Assembly (NCBI GenBank): GCA_035629935.1
Contig: DASQLQ010000031.1
Span: 4,259-68,258, forward strand
DNA length: 64,000 bases
Reading direction: 5' to 3'
DNA from: DASQLQ01 sp035629935
GTDB lineage: Bacteria; Actinomycetota; CADDZG01; WHSQ01
Numbering within the stretch: position 1 is the first letter of the stretch; every line of letters starts with the position of its first letter. This document shows, in pieces, positions 1 to 8,370 of the stretch. The notes beneath the pieces were generated by a model that was not told the DNA's origin, did not search any database, and saw nothing but the letters and a program-made list of their open reading frames with translations. The position numbers and the translations under genes were made by a program.

Positions 1-75
1 CAGCTCCGCCAGGTAGCGCTCGATCCCTCCACGACCCGGAAGAAACGATGACGTAACTAGAAGTGCATCGGCCAC
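1..75 (-). CDS. Glycosyltransferase (GT4-like), N-terminal fragment
   Basis: Only the first 25 codons lie inside the window; the rest continues beyond base 1. Reading the minus strand from a GTG at 75-73 gives an open frame containing VTSSFLPGRGGIERYLAEL, which resembles the first strand and the GGIERY-type loop of family 4 glycosyltransferases such as mannosyltransferases of the PimB/WaaG type. No Shine-Dalgarno sequence precedes the GTG, but TTTAAT lies 9 bases upstream and could be a -10 box of a nearly leaderless transcript. The assignment rests on a short motif, so another Rossmann-like enzyme is possible. Confidence 0.5.
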   Translation of the reverse strand, partial: MADALLVTSSFLPGRGGIERYLAEL

Positions 76-106
76 GGCGACCGATTAAAGCAGGGGAGGA
101 TGAAAG

Positions 107-775
107 TTAGGCGAGGCGGACCGTTGTGCGCTGGGTTTCCGGCTTCGCCAGCGGATCCAGCATCCCGTTGCGCCACGCTTCATGCATCGCATCCACGATC
201 AAAGGATCGAACTGTTTCCCGGCCCCCTTGCGCAGAGAGTCCAATGCGGCATCCACCTCGGCCTCTGTGCCGGTGCTCTTGTTGGTCATGGCGTCGTAGG
301 CCTCGACGACGAAGATGATCCGTGATTGGACCGGGATGTCCACGCCTTTGAGTCCGCTCGGATATCCCGACCCGTCCCAGCACTCATGGTGGTGGAGCAC
401 GATCGGCACGACGTTCTCCATGTCCGGCATCCGGGAGAGGATGCTTGCGCCGATGATGGGGTGCAAGCGGATGAGATGCCTCTCGGCTTCGGTAAGACCC
501 CCCGGCTTGCGGAGGACCCATTCGGGGACGCCGATCTTGCCGACGTCGTGGACCAGGGCGGCCAGATTGACCAGGGTGACCTCCCTCGGGGTGGACCCCA
601 TGATTCGAGCCAGATCCGATGCGTACGTGGCTACCCGCCGGGAATGACCGCGCCGGTAGGTGTCGGCTCGGTCCACCGAGTCCACCAGGGACTCGAGGGC
701 ATAGTGCGATGGGAGGTCCGAGAGATCGGGACCTGAGGTGACGCTCAAACGCTGGGCAAAGCTCTGTGTGGTCAA
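107..775 (-). CDS. HD-GYP-like phosphodiesterase domain protein
   Basis: This 222-residue protein is almost entirely one HD-GYP-like domain. Visible metal ligands are His44 in GHSRRVA, the HD pair at 76-77 in HDVGKIGVPE, His105, and the doublet at 129-130 in LHHHECWDGSGYP, which supplies the GYP tripeptide at 137-139. HD-GYP proteins hydrolyse cyclic di-GMP and related dinucleotides in the cytoplasm. No receiver, PAS, GAF or membrane segment is fused, so the input domain is absent or supplied in trans. The neighbouring genes are not signalling genes. The motifs are complete and consistent with activity, but the substrate is inferred. Confidence 0.85.
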   Translation of the reverse strand: MTTQSFAQRLSVTSGPDLSDLPSHYALESLVDSVDRADTYRRGHSRRVATYASDLARIMGSTPREVTLVNLAALVHDVGKIGVPEWVLRKPGGLTEAERHLIRLHPIIGASILSRMPDMENVVPIVLHHHECWDGSGYPSGLKGVDIPVQSRIIFVVEAYDAMTNKSTGTEAEVDAALDSLRKGAGKQFDPLIVDAMHEAWRNGMLDPLAKPETQRTTVRLA

Positions 776-804
776 CGCCGGCTCCTTCCCCCGAGGGGTG
801 TGAC

Positions 805-820
805 TAGTCCTTCTGGACTA
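805..820 (-). terminator. Short hairpin after the VWA gene
   Basis: TAGTCC and GGACTA are perfect complements around a 4-base loop, 14 bases beyond the stop codon of the VWA gene on the minus strand. A second pairing of TGACTA with TAGTCA is also possible. There is no clear U tract, so this is a weak terminator candidate. Confidence 0.3.
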
Positions 821-833
821 TCGACAGGAGTAG

Positions 834-3422
834 TCAGCGTCTTGAGCGGGCTATGGATAAGGCCCGACCTCGGGCCAGAGAGAGGCCTGCGAAGGCCATC
901 GCCATTGCGGCTGCGGTGCCGTAGAGGATCCACGGGGCCCCCGAGGGCGCCGGGCGCCGGTAGGCCGTGAAGGAGTACTCCTCGGCGGCCTGTTGCTGCA
1001 TCGCTTCCTGCCATACGACGGCAGCCTGGACCTCTTCCTGCTCCTGGGCGGCCGCTGCGGGCTGGGCCTGGAACATCTGCTGGGTAGTGGGCGCCGTCTC
1101 GCTGACGCCAGGGGGGGCCGGAGGTGGAGGCGCCAGAGCCGCGGGCAGCACGAGGGGAAGGACCGCCGGGACTACTTTGGCCGGCTTCTCCTCTTCGCTT
1201 TCACTGAGCGGGCGGCACACCACCAGGGTGTCGGCTGCGGCGATGGATCGTCCGCCGACGAGAACCCCGAGCTCGATCTCGTCCCGGGAACCGGCGAGCG
1301 TTCGGGGGCACGTGTATTCGACGGTGAAACCGAGCTTGCCTGCAGTGTTGACGTTGTAGGCGGGAAAGACGGAAGGGACGATCTTTCCGACGCGAGGCGA
1401 TTCCTCGGCTCGGAGCTCGATCCGGACGTCCTGCGTGACAGCCTTCAAGGTCGACACGATCGCGGGAGCAAGGGTTACGGACCCGGTGCCGAGCTCGTCC
1501 GAAACTACGCACGCGAGAGGGGCGCCGGCTTGCACGTCGATGGTTCCGTCGCCCGTACAGTCCACGCCGCTGGCAGGAGCAAGAGCGTTCGTGGCCGCGG
1601 CCATGTCCGTCAGATGGTCGAGACCTTCTGGGCCTTCCCGGCCATATACGGCGAGGCCGATCTGGAGGATGGCTTCCGATCGAAGTGCCGATACCACTTC
1701 GGCCCAGCTCGGCGAGGGGTGCGCGAGGTCGGTGTGGAATGCCGCATCGGTGAGATGGATGATCACTCGTAGCGAGCCGGGCCGGAAGCCGGCATCTTCT
1801 CCCGGTGCGACAAAGCCCGGGTCCCCTGCGCCCGTAGCGGCTTGGTACAGACCGGTCAGTTGCGATTCGGGTTTGTCGGCGTTGCCTCCACCTTCGGCAT
1901 CGAGCATCTCGAGAGCATCAGCGAGCGATGCATCTGCCGGTCCGATCTTGCGGTCGAGCCTGTACGGGAAGTCTCCGGATTCTGGGTTCCCATAACCGGG
2001 GATCGGATAGTCCTTGAATTCGCCCACTCCGAACTGAACGTCGATCTTCGCTTGCTCGAGCTCGTTGATGACTTCTGCCATCCCCTCCCGCAGCCCGTTG
2101 ATAGTGGAATCCATGCTCTGCGAGGTGTCGACGAGGAAGAAGACGTCCAACGCAGTGGGATGTGGCGGTAGTCCCAGGTGGTAGCGAACCTTCTTGGACT
2201 CTCCCGGGTCGATCTTCACTTTCGAGTGCTGCGGTGTCAGCGTCGTCCCGACATCCGACACGCTGTCGACATCGACCGGGGTGAATGGATCGACCTCGAC
2301 TTTTAGGTCCAACTGGTCGTATCGCCAGATCGTGTTCTCGTCGCGCGCGAAGCCGAACATGAATGACTCGTCTGAGCGCGTTGCCTGCAGATCGAAGAGA
2401 TCGGGCTGGTCCTCGATGTGGATCTCTGCCCAGAACTGGGAATCGACCAATCGGTAGACGCCGTCGTGCCCGGCGACCACCACTTGTGTGGAATCGGTTC
2501 CGTGTGCCATCGCGTGAGCGAAGATCCCGGGGCCCGGGATCCGGATCCATTCACCCCCACCGTTCACGGTCGTCATGAAGGACTGAGTCTCCGCTTCGTA
2601 GGCCAGGACCTGAGTCGAGCCGTTCGGCATGGGACTGACGTCGAGCATCGGTACCGGTGGTGCGGCGTACCCGATGACCTCGCGCGTTCGGCCCCCATCC
2701 GTCGAGTGATACAGCTCGGCGCCCGAGAACCACACATCGTCGGCGTTCCGCTGGTTGATAGCGAGACCGTTCGCGGTTCCTTGGTTCCCTTGCGAGCGTT
2801 GTTCCCAAGAGACGCCTCCGTTCGTGCTTGCGTAGACGACGTCGGCAGCTCCCGTCGGCTGATCGCGCACCAACAGGAACGCGAGCTTGGGGATACTCGG
2901 TGCAGCCTCGAGCGCGATCACCCCTCCCGTGACCAAAGGGAGCCCTTCGGTGCTGTCCGTCCAGTTATCGCCTCCGTCGTGCGACGAGACGACATGAGGC
3001 CGCACCGCCGGACCGACAGCTTCTTCGACCGCGAGATAGATGCTGCGGGCTCCAGCTTTCTCGGCCCCATCCGGTATGGCGATCTTCTTGATCGTCGCGT
3101 TCGCCGCCGAGACGGGTTTATCGAGCGACGGGAGAAGTTCGATGCTGAATACCTGCGTCCATTTGCATCCTCCGTCGGTCGTACGCATCAACGTCTGACC
3201 GTTGGTTGCGAAGATCGTGTCGGCCGCCTGGGGGTCGATCGCGTATGCCGTGATCGCCGCAGGTCCCTGAGAGAAGGAGGGGGCGGCTATGACGGTCCAG
3301 GACTCCTTCTGTTCGATGGCCGCGCAGGAGGGGGCCGCGGAGTAACCCGTGGCCGCGAATGGGCCCACCACGATCGCCACGCTCAGGAGCGCGACGGTGG
3401 CTCGAAGGAAAGCTCTAGTCAT
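834..3422 (-). CDS. Exported Asp-box propeller / VWA domain protein with C-terminal anchor
   Basis: This 862-residue protein has an N-terminal signal sequence (about residues 1-30). Residues 60-370 carry repeated STDGG/NGG and SWE/KWT elements, the Asp-box (BNR) signature of sialidase-like beta-propellers. From about 425 there is a von Willebrand A domain with a perfect MIDAS start DTSQS at 432-436, suggesting metal-dependent adhesion. After a beta-sandwich-like part comes a Pro/Ala/Gln-rich linker, then a transmembrane segment near 830-850 followed by a basic tail, the layout of a surface protein anchored in the membrane. It is transcribed alone, opposite to nothing obvious, and ends 58 bases before the HD-GYP gene start. 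The ligand cannot be predicted. Confidence 0.8.
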   Translation of the reverse strand: MTRAFLRATVALLSVAIVVGPFAATGYSAAPSCAAIEQKESWTVIAAPSFSQGPAAITAYAIDPQAADTIFATNGQTLMRTTDGGCKWTQVFSIELLPSLDKPVSAANATIKKIAIPDGAEKAGARSIYLAVEEAVGPAVRPHVVSSHDGGDNWTDSTEGLPLVTGGVIALEAAPSIPKLAFLLVRDQPTGAADVVYASTNGGVSWEQRSQGNQGTANGLAINQRNADDVWFSGAELYHSTDGGRTREVIGYAAPPVPMLDVSPMPNGSTQVLAYEAETQSFMTTVNGGGEWIRIPGPGIFAHAMAHGTDSTQVVVAGHDGVYRLVDSQFWAEIHIEDQPDLFDLQATRSDESFMFGFARDENTIWRYDQLDLKVEVDPFTPVDVDSVSDVGTTLTPQHSKVKIDPGESKKVRYHLGLPPHPTALDVFFLVDTSQSMDSTINGLREGMAEVINELEQAKIDVQFGVGEFKDYPIPGYGNPESGDFPYRLDRKIGPADASLADALEMLDAEGGGNADKPESQLTGLYQAATGAGDPGFVAPGEDAGFRPGSLRVIIHLTDAAFHTDLAHPSPSWAEVVSALRSEAILQIGLAVYGREGPEGLDHLTDMAAATNALAPASGVDCTGDGTIDVQAGAPLACVVSDELGTGSVTLAPAIVSTLKAVTQDVRIELRAEESPRVGKIVPSVFPAYNVNTAGKLGFTVEYTCPRTLAGSRDEIELGVLVGGRSIAAADTLVVCRPLSESEEEKPAKVVPAVLPLVLPAALAPPPPAPPGVSETAPTTQQMFQAQPAAAAQEQEEVQAAVVWQEAMQQQAAEEYSFTAYRRPAPSGAPWILYGTAAAMAMAFAGLSLARGRALSIARSRR

Positions 3423-3542
3423 CTAGGGGAAAGGTTCGCCGGTTCAATGGTGTGTCCTTTAGGGAAGCTACCCCGCAAGGGAGGGGGGTTCGGGGGCTGG
3501 TAGCGAGCGCTTGCGCGAGCGGACCCCCGAGAAGAAAAGGAA

Positions 3543-3571
3543 AGGGCCCTGGGGGGTTGCCCCAGGGCCCT
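3543..3571 (-). terminator. Rho-independent terminator of the LVIVD operon
   Basis: A perfect 12-bp inverted repeat (AGGGCCCTGGGG with its complement) around a 5-base loop lies just past the stop of the LVIVD gene. On the minus strand it is followed by a pyrimidine-rich run, TTTCCTTTTCTTC, so the signal points toward the LVIVD gene. Confidence 0.8.
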
Positions 3572-3595
3572 CTGCCCGCCTTTTGCCGCTCGGGC

Positions 3596-4801
3596 TTACT
3601 TGCCCGAAACCTTGAAGACGTCGAATCCGCGGTTCATGTCGTTCGAGAAGATGTAGGGGCCCTTGTGGAACTTGGAGCTCCAGGACTTGCCGCCGTCCGG
3701 CATGAACCAGCCGGCCTCGACGACGCCACCGGGCGTGCCCTGGTCGCCGACGGTGAGACCCGTGTAGGCGGAGATGTCCAGGTAACGGGTTCCGGCCGAG
3801 TACCACGAGATGGCGATGTGCTTGCCGCTCTCGTCGAAGTCGAAGACGTGCGAGGTGCAACCGTCGACGCCCGTTTGACCGTCACGAGCTACTCCGAACT
3901 CACCGGGCTCATAGACACCCTGGAGAACGGGCACGCGACCACCCTGCAGCGAGTAGAAGTACAGAGCGCCACCCGGGCACGGGTAGCCACCGCCACCGCC
4001 ACCCTCGTCACCGACAACGATGCCGGAGTCGTCGGGGAGGAACTTGGCGTCGTGCGTGATCGAGCAACCAGGGCACTGACCCGTGTACAGCAGAACCGGG
4101 TTCTCAGGGTCGCTGGTGTCGAAGATGTCGAAGTGGCTGATCGCTGCGGTCACGGCCATCGTCCCGTCCTTGTTGAACGAGATGTCGTGCGGTGCGTGTG
4201 GCAGCGAGTCGAACGTGTTGACCAGCTCCGGCTTCTTGGGGTTCTTCACAGACCAGATCTGGATGAACGGCTCACCCGCGAGGGCAGAGCTGGAGTTGTA
4301 GACGTACGGCTTGGTCGGGTGGGCGGTCGTGTTGTGGGAACCGTTGGTGTCCGCGTGACCAACAACCTTGGGCTTCGCTGGGTTCCTCACATCGATGATG
4401 TTGAAACCAACTTTACCGACGCCGAGGCAGGCCTCGGGGCCGCCGGTGCCGTCGTGTGCCTGAAAAACGTACTTGTTGTTGTGGCTTATTTGGATGTCAC
4501 CCTGGCTGACCGAACACTTCAGCCACGCGACTTCCTTCGGCTTCTCGGGCTTGGTGATGTCGATCACGTGAACGCCACCACCGTCCTTGACGGATGCCCA
4601 CGAACCGGCGAACGCGTAGTCGCGGCCCTTGATCGTGGTGAGCTCCATGTCGGTCCCGCCCGTGTAGGGAACGTTCGCGACGATCTTCATGTTCTTGCCC
4701 TCACCCTTGAGGGGTGCAGGGTTCCGCTTGGCGCCGACCGGGATAGCAAAGGTCGACAAGGCGACGGCCGCTACGGCCGCCCCGATCAGTATCTTGCGCA
4801 T
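3596..4801 (-). CDS. Secreted LVIVD-repeat beta-propeller protein
   Basis: The 401-residue product begins with a classic signal peptide (MRKILIGAAVAAVALSTFA, cleavage near Ala24). The mature part has repeated units of the type VHVIDITKPEKPKEV, FNIIDVRNPAKPKVV and FDIFDTSDPENPVLL, which are LVIVD repeats forming a beta-propeller. His-rich positions such as SHNNKYVF, GSHNTTAHP and THDAKF recur between blades. The biochemical role of LVIVD proteins is not established; they are exported and often occur with other surface proteins. A strong ribosome site (GGGAGG) lies 8 bases before the ATG. It is probably co-transcribed with the upstream secreted protein 24 bases away. Confidence 0.82.
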   Translation of the reverse strand: MRKILIGAAVAAVALSTFAIPVGAKRNPAPLKGEGKNMKIVANVPYTGGTDMELTTIKGRDYAFAGSWASVKDGGGVHVIDITKPEKPKEVAWLKCSVSQGDIQISHNNKYVFQAHDGTGGPEACLGVGKVGFNIIDVRNPAKPKVVGHADTNGSHNTTAHPTKPYVYNSSSALAGEPFIQIWSVKNPKKPELVNTFDSLPHAPHDISFNKDGTMAVTAAISHFDIFDTSDPENPVLLYTGQCPGCSITHDAKFLPDDSGIVVGDEGGGGGGYPCPGGALYFYSLQGGRVPVLQGVYEPGEFGVARDGQTGVDGCTSHVFDFDESGKHIAISWYSAGTRYLDISAYTGLTVGDQGTPGGVVEAGWFMPDGGKSWSSKFHKGPYIFSNDMNRGFDVFKVSGK

Positions 4802-4825
4802 CTCGTTTCCTCCCTTTTTCTTGAT

Positions 4826-5521
4826 CTAGCGAACCGTGAACGTCTTGAGAACTGGCATTGCATCGAGCTGTGAGGTGTTGTTGACACTGAGGAATGCCGA
4901 GGGGCTCGCCACGATGGTGCCGCCGGCGCCGCTCGTGAAGTCGCTTGAGCCCGGAGCGATCTTGGATCCGCGCTTAGCGTTGATCAGGGCTGCGGGTACC
5001 GGGATCGTTATCGAGCCGGTTGCTGCGTCGAAGGTTGCCTGGACGATGCCGACCTCTTCGCAGGTCGTCACGTTCTCGACGAGAGAGCAGTTCGCGCGCA
5101 CCAAGAACGGCTGTTGTCCCGGGTCGCGTGGGGGAGGGCACTGCGCAGAAGTCGGGTCGCAGGCACCTCTCGAGTAGTTGGTCCATTTGCCGTCCAGTTC
5201 GACGTAGTCACCATCGACCGTCAGGGACCATACGTAGCGGGAGAGCTCGGGCACTCCGCCGTTGGGAGGAAGCTGGCTGACCTTGATGATGAAGTTGATC
5301 GTTTTCTTGTCGGCCATGCCGATCTCGGCTCCGACCAGGTCCTGACCCAGTGCGGCACCTATCGGGGCAGCAGTTGGGTCGCCGCCCCAGTCACCTGCGG
5401 CGTCGGTGCCCACCACGGTGGTCTTCTTGGCCGCGCCGGACGCGATCGAAGCCGGGCCGGCAATGAGGCCCACCGCGAGGAGCCCCGTCAGGAGCAGCGA
5501 CATTGCTGTTCTTGCCTTCAT
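4826..5521 (-). CDS. Secreted protein of unknown function
   Basis: The 231-residue protein carries a signal peptide (about residues 1-30, ending IASGAA). The mature domain looks all-beta, with alternating hydrophobic strands such as INFIIKVSQLP and YVWSLTVDGDYVELDGKW and four cysteines in the middle (RGACDPTSAQCPPP, then RANCSLVENVTTCEEVG) that could make two disulfides. No catalytic motif was recognised. It is the first gene of a two-gene unit with the LVIVD protein, so both probably act together outside the membrane. Confidence 0.7.
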   Translation of the reverse strand: MKARTAMSLLLTGLLAVGLIAGPASIASGAAKKTTVVGTDAAGDWGGDPTAAPIGAALGQDLVGAEIGMADKKTINFIIKVSQLPPNGGVPELSRYVWSLTVDGDYVELDGKWTNYSRGACDPTSAQCPPPRDPGQQPFLVRANCSLVENVTTCEEVGIVQATFDAATGSITIPVPAALINAKRGSKIAPGSSDFTSGAGGTIVASPSAFLSVNNTSQLDAMPVLKTFTVR

Positions 5522-5539
5522 CGGTTCTCTCCTTGATCA

Positions 5540-5560
5540 GCACGAGTTTCGATTTCGTGC
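5540..5560. promoter_or_regulatory. Inverted repeat between divergent secreted-protein genes
   Basis: GCACGA and TCGTGC are separated by 9 bases and sit 20 bases upstream of the minus-strand secreted protein. The position in a divergent promoter region allows an operator or a leader hairpin. Nothing further supports either role. Confidence 0.3.
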
Positions 5561-5687
5561 AGTCAGGATTTCGCCGGGGACGGCCGGGCTCCTGCACGCG
5601 GCCCCCGGTATGAGGGGCAGGGAAGTGACTCCCTCGTGGCGAACCTGTGACACGCCGGACAAAACCGATATCCAGGAGCTCGCTCTG

Positions 5688-6749
5688 ATGAACCGTCGCT
5701 TGAGGACTTTCGTAACGACCTTCGTGGCGCTCGCCGTAGCTGTGCCCGCCTTCATCGGCGTCGGTCAGGCTGCACGCGGTGGGGTGCCCGCTCCCAATTA
5801 CATCAAACTGGACAAAGTGCCCAAACCGGATGTCACCGGCAAGGAGATCATGGTGGGGCTCGAGGAGTTCGTCGACAAGTTCCCCATGCGCCAGAACGGT
5901 CTACCGAACAACGCCTCCGCAGCCGATTTCCTGGCCGACGAGGCCAAGGGCTACGGCTTCAAAACCAGGATCCTCGAGTTGGAGATTGCGTCGAACCCCC
6001 CGCGAACGGTACGGGTGGTCGAGGCGGTAAAGAAGGGGACGACCAAGCCGAACGAGTGGATCTCGTTCATCGCGCATTACGACGTGATCGCCGGTGCGGG
6101 TGTCACGGTGCAGGGCGCGTACGACGATGGATCGGGAACCAACATCCTTCGGTACTTCGGAAAAGCATTCTCGAAGGTGAAGACGAACCGAAGCATCGCT
6201 CTCCTGTGGTTCGACGCCGAGGAGAACGGTCTCCTCGCCTCCCAGGCCTACACAGAGATGCTGAAGAAGAAGGGTCAGAAGGTGCAGGCCGGTTTCGGGT
6301 TCGACATGGTCGGCATCGGCTACCCCGCTCGTTACTGCATCTGCGTGTATCACGGCGCTCGTCCACAGGATGCTGCTATCGCAAACTCGATCACCGACTA
6401 CGTCAATTTCAAGTACCTGAAGTTCCCCGAGGGTGACGGCGGTCCGGCAGCGGCCGAGAAGTGGCCGCTGGGCACAGAAGGACACGTCTGTGCGTGCGGA
6501 CCAAACATCCGCAACTCCGACGAGCAGAAGTTCTCTGCGGCCGGCTACTACACGATGCGTTGGACCGGCATGCGGACGGCGGTCGATTACCCCGGTTATC
6601 ACCAGCCGTGGGACACGGTGCCGTTCATGGAGATGGTGGCCGGTGGTCGTGAGAACCTCGAGAAGGGGATCGAGAACACGTTCCTCTCCGCCTGGTACAC
6701 GACGCACGTTGTTGACAATCTCCCGTACCTCGGGGGTCCCACGAAATAG
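5688..6749 (+). CDS. Secreted M28-family zinc aminopeptidase
   Basis: The 353-residue protein starts at the ATG giving MNRRLRTFVTTFVALAVAV, a clear signal peptide; an in-frame extension upstream lacks protein-like character. The co-catalytic di-zinc site of the M28 family is visible: His130 in AHYDV, Asp146 in AYDDGSGTN, the Glu pair 178-179 in WFDAEENGLLAS, Asp206 in GFDMVG, and a late His in GYHQPWDTV. M28 enzymes remove N-terminal residues from peptides. The region after the metal site holds Cys pairs (RYCICVY, HVCACG) that suggest disulfides outside the cell. It stands alone, divergent from the two secreted-protein genes. Confidence 0.88.
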   Translation: MNRRLRTFVTTFVALAVAVPAFIGVGQAARGGVPAPNYIKLDKVPKPDVTGKEIMVGLEEFVDKFPMRQNGLPNNASAADFLADEAKGYGFKTRILELEIASNPPRTVRVVEAVKKGTTKPNEWISFIAHYDVIAGAGVTVQGAYDDGSGTNILRYFGKAFSKVKTNRSIALLWFDAEENGLLASQAYTEMLKKKGQKVQAGFGFDMVGIGYPARYCICVYHGARPQDAAIANSITDYVNFKYLKFPEGDGGPAAAEKWPLGTEGHVCACGPNIRNSDEQKFSAAGYYTMRWTGMRTAVDYPGYHQPWDTVPFMEMVAGGRENLEKGIENTFLSAWYTTHVVDNLPYLGGPTK

Positions 6750-6799
6750 ATTCTTTGCGTTAGCAAAGAATGGGGTCCACGCAAGGAATTAAGACCCCA
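6750..6799 (+). terminator. Tandem hairpins after the M28 peptidase gene
   Basis: Immediately after the stop codon, ATTCTTTGC and GCAAAGAAT form a perfect 9-bp stem with loop GTTA, followed by TGGGGTC paired with GACCCCA across 15 bases. There is no U run, so this may act as a 3'-end stabiliser or a weak terminator. Confidence 0.5.
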
Positions 6800-6817
6800 A
6801 CGTGCGACCATTGAGCG

Positions 6818-7885
6818 ATGGCTCCACGCCGAAGTCCACCCGAACTAGATGAGCTTTTCGCCCGGTACCTGGGGCATCTCGAAGGTCCCGACGCCGATCT
6901 CGCTCGCGAGATCGTGTTCACCGCTCTCAAGATGGGCGAGGAACAGGTCAGCCGCCTCGATCGCAAGATCGTCAATACGGCTCTGAAGGAACTCAGGCAC
7001 GCCTTCCGCGTGTTCGCTCCCTATAAAGGGGTTCGCAAGGTCTCGATCTTCGGGTCTGCGCGCACGATGGTCGGCGACCCCGCTTACACGGCGGCCAAGG
7101 AGTTCTCCCGGCGGATGGCGGAGAAGGGTTGGATGGTCATCACCGGGGCCGGTCCCGGGATCATGGAGGCGGGGCACGAGGGGGCCGGGGGCGAGGCTTC
7201 GTTCGGCGCCAACATCCTGCTTCCCTTCGAAGCCAAGCCCAACCCGGTGATCGCGCAGGACCAGAAGCTCATCAACTTCAAGTACTTCTTCACGCGGAAG
7301 CTCACTTTCATGAAGGAAGCCGATGCGTTCGTTTTGCTACCCGGAGGTTTCGGGACGATGGATGAGGCGTTCGAGCTCCTGACCCTCATGCAGACAGGCA
7401 AGAGCGACTTGCATCCCGTCGTTCTGCTCGACCCCCCGGGAGGGGATTACTGGTCGAGGTTCGACGAGTACGTCAAGACGGAGCTCGTCGGACGCGGTTA
7501 CGTGAGCCAGGACGACCCACTTCTCTACAGACGTGTCGACGATCCTGACGAAGCGGTCGCCGAGATCGACAACTTCTACCGGGTGTTCCATTCACATCGT
7601 GTGGTCGGTCGAAAGCTGATCCTTCGGCTGAACGTCATGCCCGACGAGGACACGCTGGCAAAGCTGTCGAAGGAGTTCGACGACATCCTCCGGAAACCGA
7701 TCGAGCCGGTGGACCCGACCTCCTCGGAGGTGCGTGACCAAGACGTTCCCGATCTACCACGCATCGCCCTGGCATTCGACCGACAGAGCATCGGACGCTT
7801 GAGGGTCTTGATCGACAGGCTGAACGAGCTGGGGCCGGTTCCCGACAGTGCTCCGGCAGACAAGGGCGACCCGAGGAACCTCTAA
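6818..7885 (+). CDS. LOG-family / TIGR00730-type Rossmann protein
   Basis: The 355-residue protein contains the LOG family core: SIFGSAR near residue 68 and PGGFGTMDEAFE near 170, which bind the nucleotide and carry the catalytic Glu. LOG proteins are cytokinin riboside 5'-monophosphate phosphoribohydrolases; the bacterial paralogues often act on AMP or related nucleotides. It is larger than the usual 180-230 residues: there is a helical extension of about 65 residues before the core and about 120 residues after it. The gene is monocistronic, with the conserved hairpin and a strong terminator directly downstream. Confidence 0.85.
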   Translation: MAPRRSPPELDELFARYLGHLEGPDADLAREIVFTALKMGEEQVSRLDRKIVNTALKELRHAFRVFAPYKGVRKVSIFGSARTMVGDPAYTAAKEFSRRMAEKGWMVITGAGPGIMEAGHEGAGGEASFGANILLPFEAKPNPVIAQDQKLINFKYFFTRKLTFMKEADAFVLLPGGFGTMDEAFELLTLMQTGKSDLHPVVLLDPPGGDYWSRFDEYVKTELVGRGYVSQDDPLLYRRVDDPDEAVAEIDNFYRVFHSHRVVGRKLILRLNVMPDEDTLAKLSKEFDDILRKPIEPVDPTSSEVRDQDVPDLPRIALAFDRQSIGRLRVLIDRLNELGPVPDSAPADKGDPRNL

Positions 7886-7896
7886 GGACTAGACAC

Positions 7897-7929
7897 GAAC
7901 GCCGATGGGCTCGGCCATCGGCGAAGAAC
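7897..7929 (+). ncRNA. Conserved 3'-end hairpin, copy A
   Basis: Twelve bases after the LOG stop codon lies CGAACGCCGAT, a CTCG-containing loop and ATCGGCGA followed by GAAC. The stem is 9 bp. The same element occurs after the EamA gene (8333-8368, minus) and after hppA (44288-44320), always in sense orientation just past the stop codon. Copy C shows a compensatory G-C to C-G change, which supports selection on RNA structure. Its function is unknown. Confidence 0.6.
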
Positions 7930-7945
7930 GAAGTGTGGGGGAGCC

Positions 7946-7988
7946 GCCTGCTCGAAGACCCGGGGGAGGACTCTTCGAGCAGGCTTTT
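7946..7988 (+). terminator. Rho-independent terminator of the LOG gene
   Basis: A perfect 13-bp stem (GCCTGCTCGAAGA with TCTTCGAGCAGGC, 13-base loop) is followed directly by TTTT on the plus strand. Confidence 0.88.
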
Positions 7989-8010
7989 GGCTCAGGTTGC
8001 GTCCGTCACG

Positions 8011-8265
8011 CTAGATCGGGGAGGTGACGGAGACCTGAACTCCCCCAAACTCGTCGGTGAACTCTTCTTTGATCTCGAGCTTGGGGACCGCCGCGACGGC
8101 ACCCAAGTCGAGATCGTCCAGGACCCTCCGGAGGGTTTGGCGACGCTCTGCGTCGATGACTGCCCGGCGGGCCTTCTCTATAGAAGGGCCGGCAAGCAGG
8201 CGATCGAACTGTCTGGCCACCGACAGGGCCATTCCTGCGAATCGTCGCAATCCGTTGCTTTCCAT
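8011..8265 (-). CDS. Small hypothetical protein, 84 residues
   Basis: The frame encodes 84 residues with natural composition: a basic helical N-terminal half (LRRFAGMALSVARQFDRLLAG, then EKARRAVIDAERRQTLRRVL) and an acidic C-terminal strand region. No family was recognised and there is no signal peptide. No Shine-Dalgarno sequence precedes the ATG, but TAATGT lies 7 bases upstream, the spacing expected for a leaderless transcript. It sits between two inverted copies of the 3'-end hairpin, which belong to the flanking genes. It could be a spurious frame. Confidence 0.45.
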   Translation of the reverse strand: MESNGLRRFAGMALSVARQFDRLLAGPSIEKARRAVIDAERRQTLRRVLDDLDLGAVAAVPKLEIKEEFTDEFGGVQVSVTSPI

Positions 8266-8332
8266 GGGATCGACATTAGGCAGCGAATGTTGCGAGCGCG
8301 TTCCAAGGCCGTTAAGCCCGGAAGAACTTCTT

Positions 8333-8368
8333 GTTCTTTTCGCCGATGGCCGAGCCCATCGGCGTTCG
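8333..8368 (-). ncRNA. Conserved 3'-end hairpin, copy B
   Basis: On the minus strand this element begins two bases after the EamA stop codon. Its first 30 bases (CGAACGCC through ATCGGCGAA) are identical to copy A, with the same CTCG loop and a trailing GAAC. A second small hairpin, AAGAAC paired with GTTCTT, follows. There is no U-rich tract as in a standard terminator. Confidence 0.6.
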
Positions 8369-8370
8369 GG

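Noticed and set aside
2418..3503. 361-codon open frame antisense to the VWA gene
   Set aside because: Its Arg-rich sequence is typical for an antisense reading of a high-GC gene and resembles no protein family.
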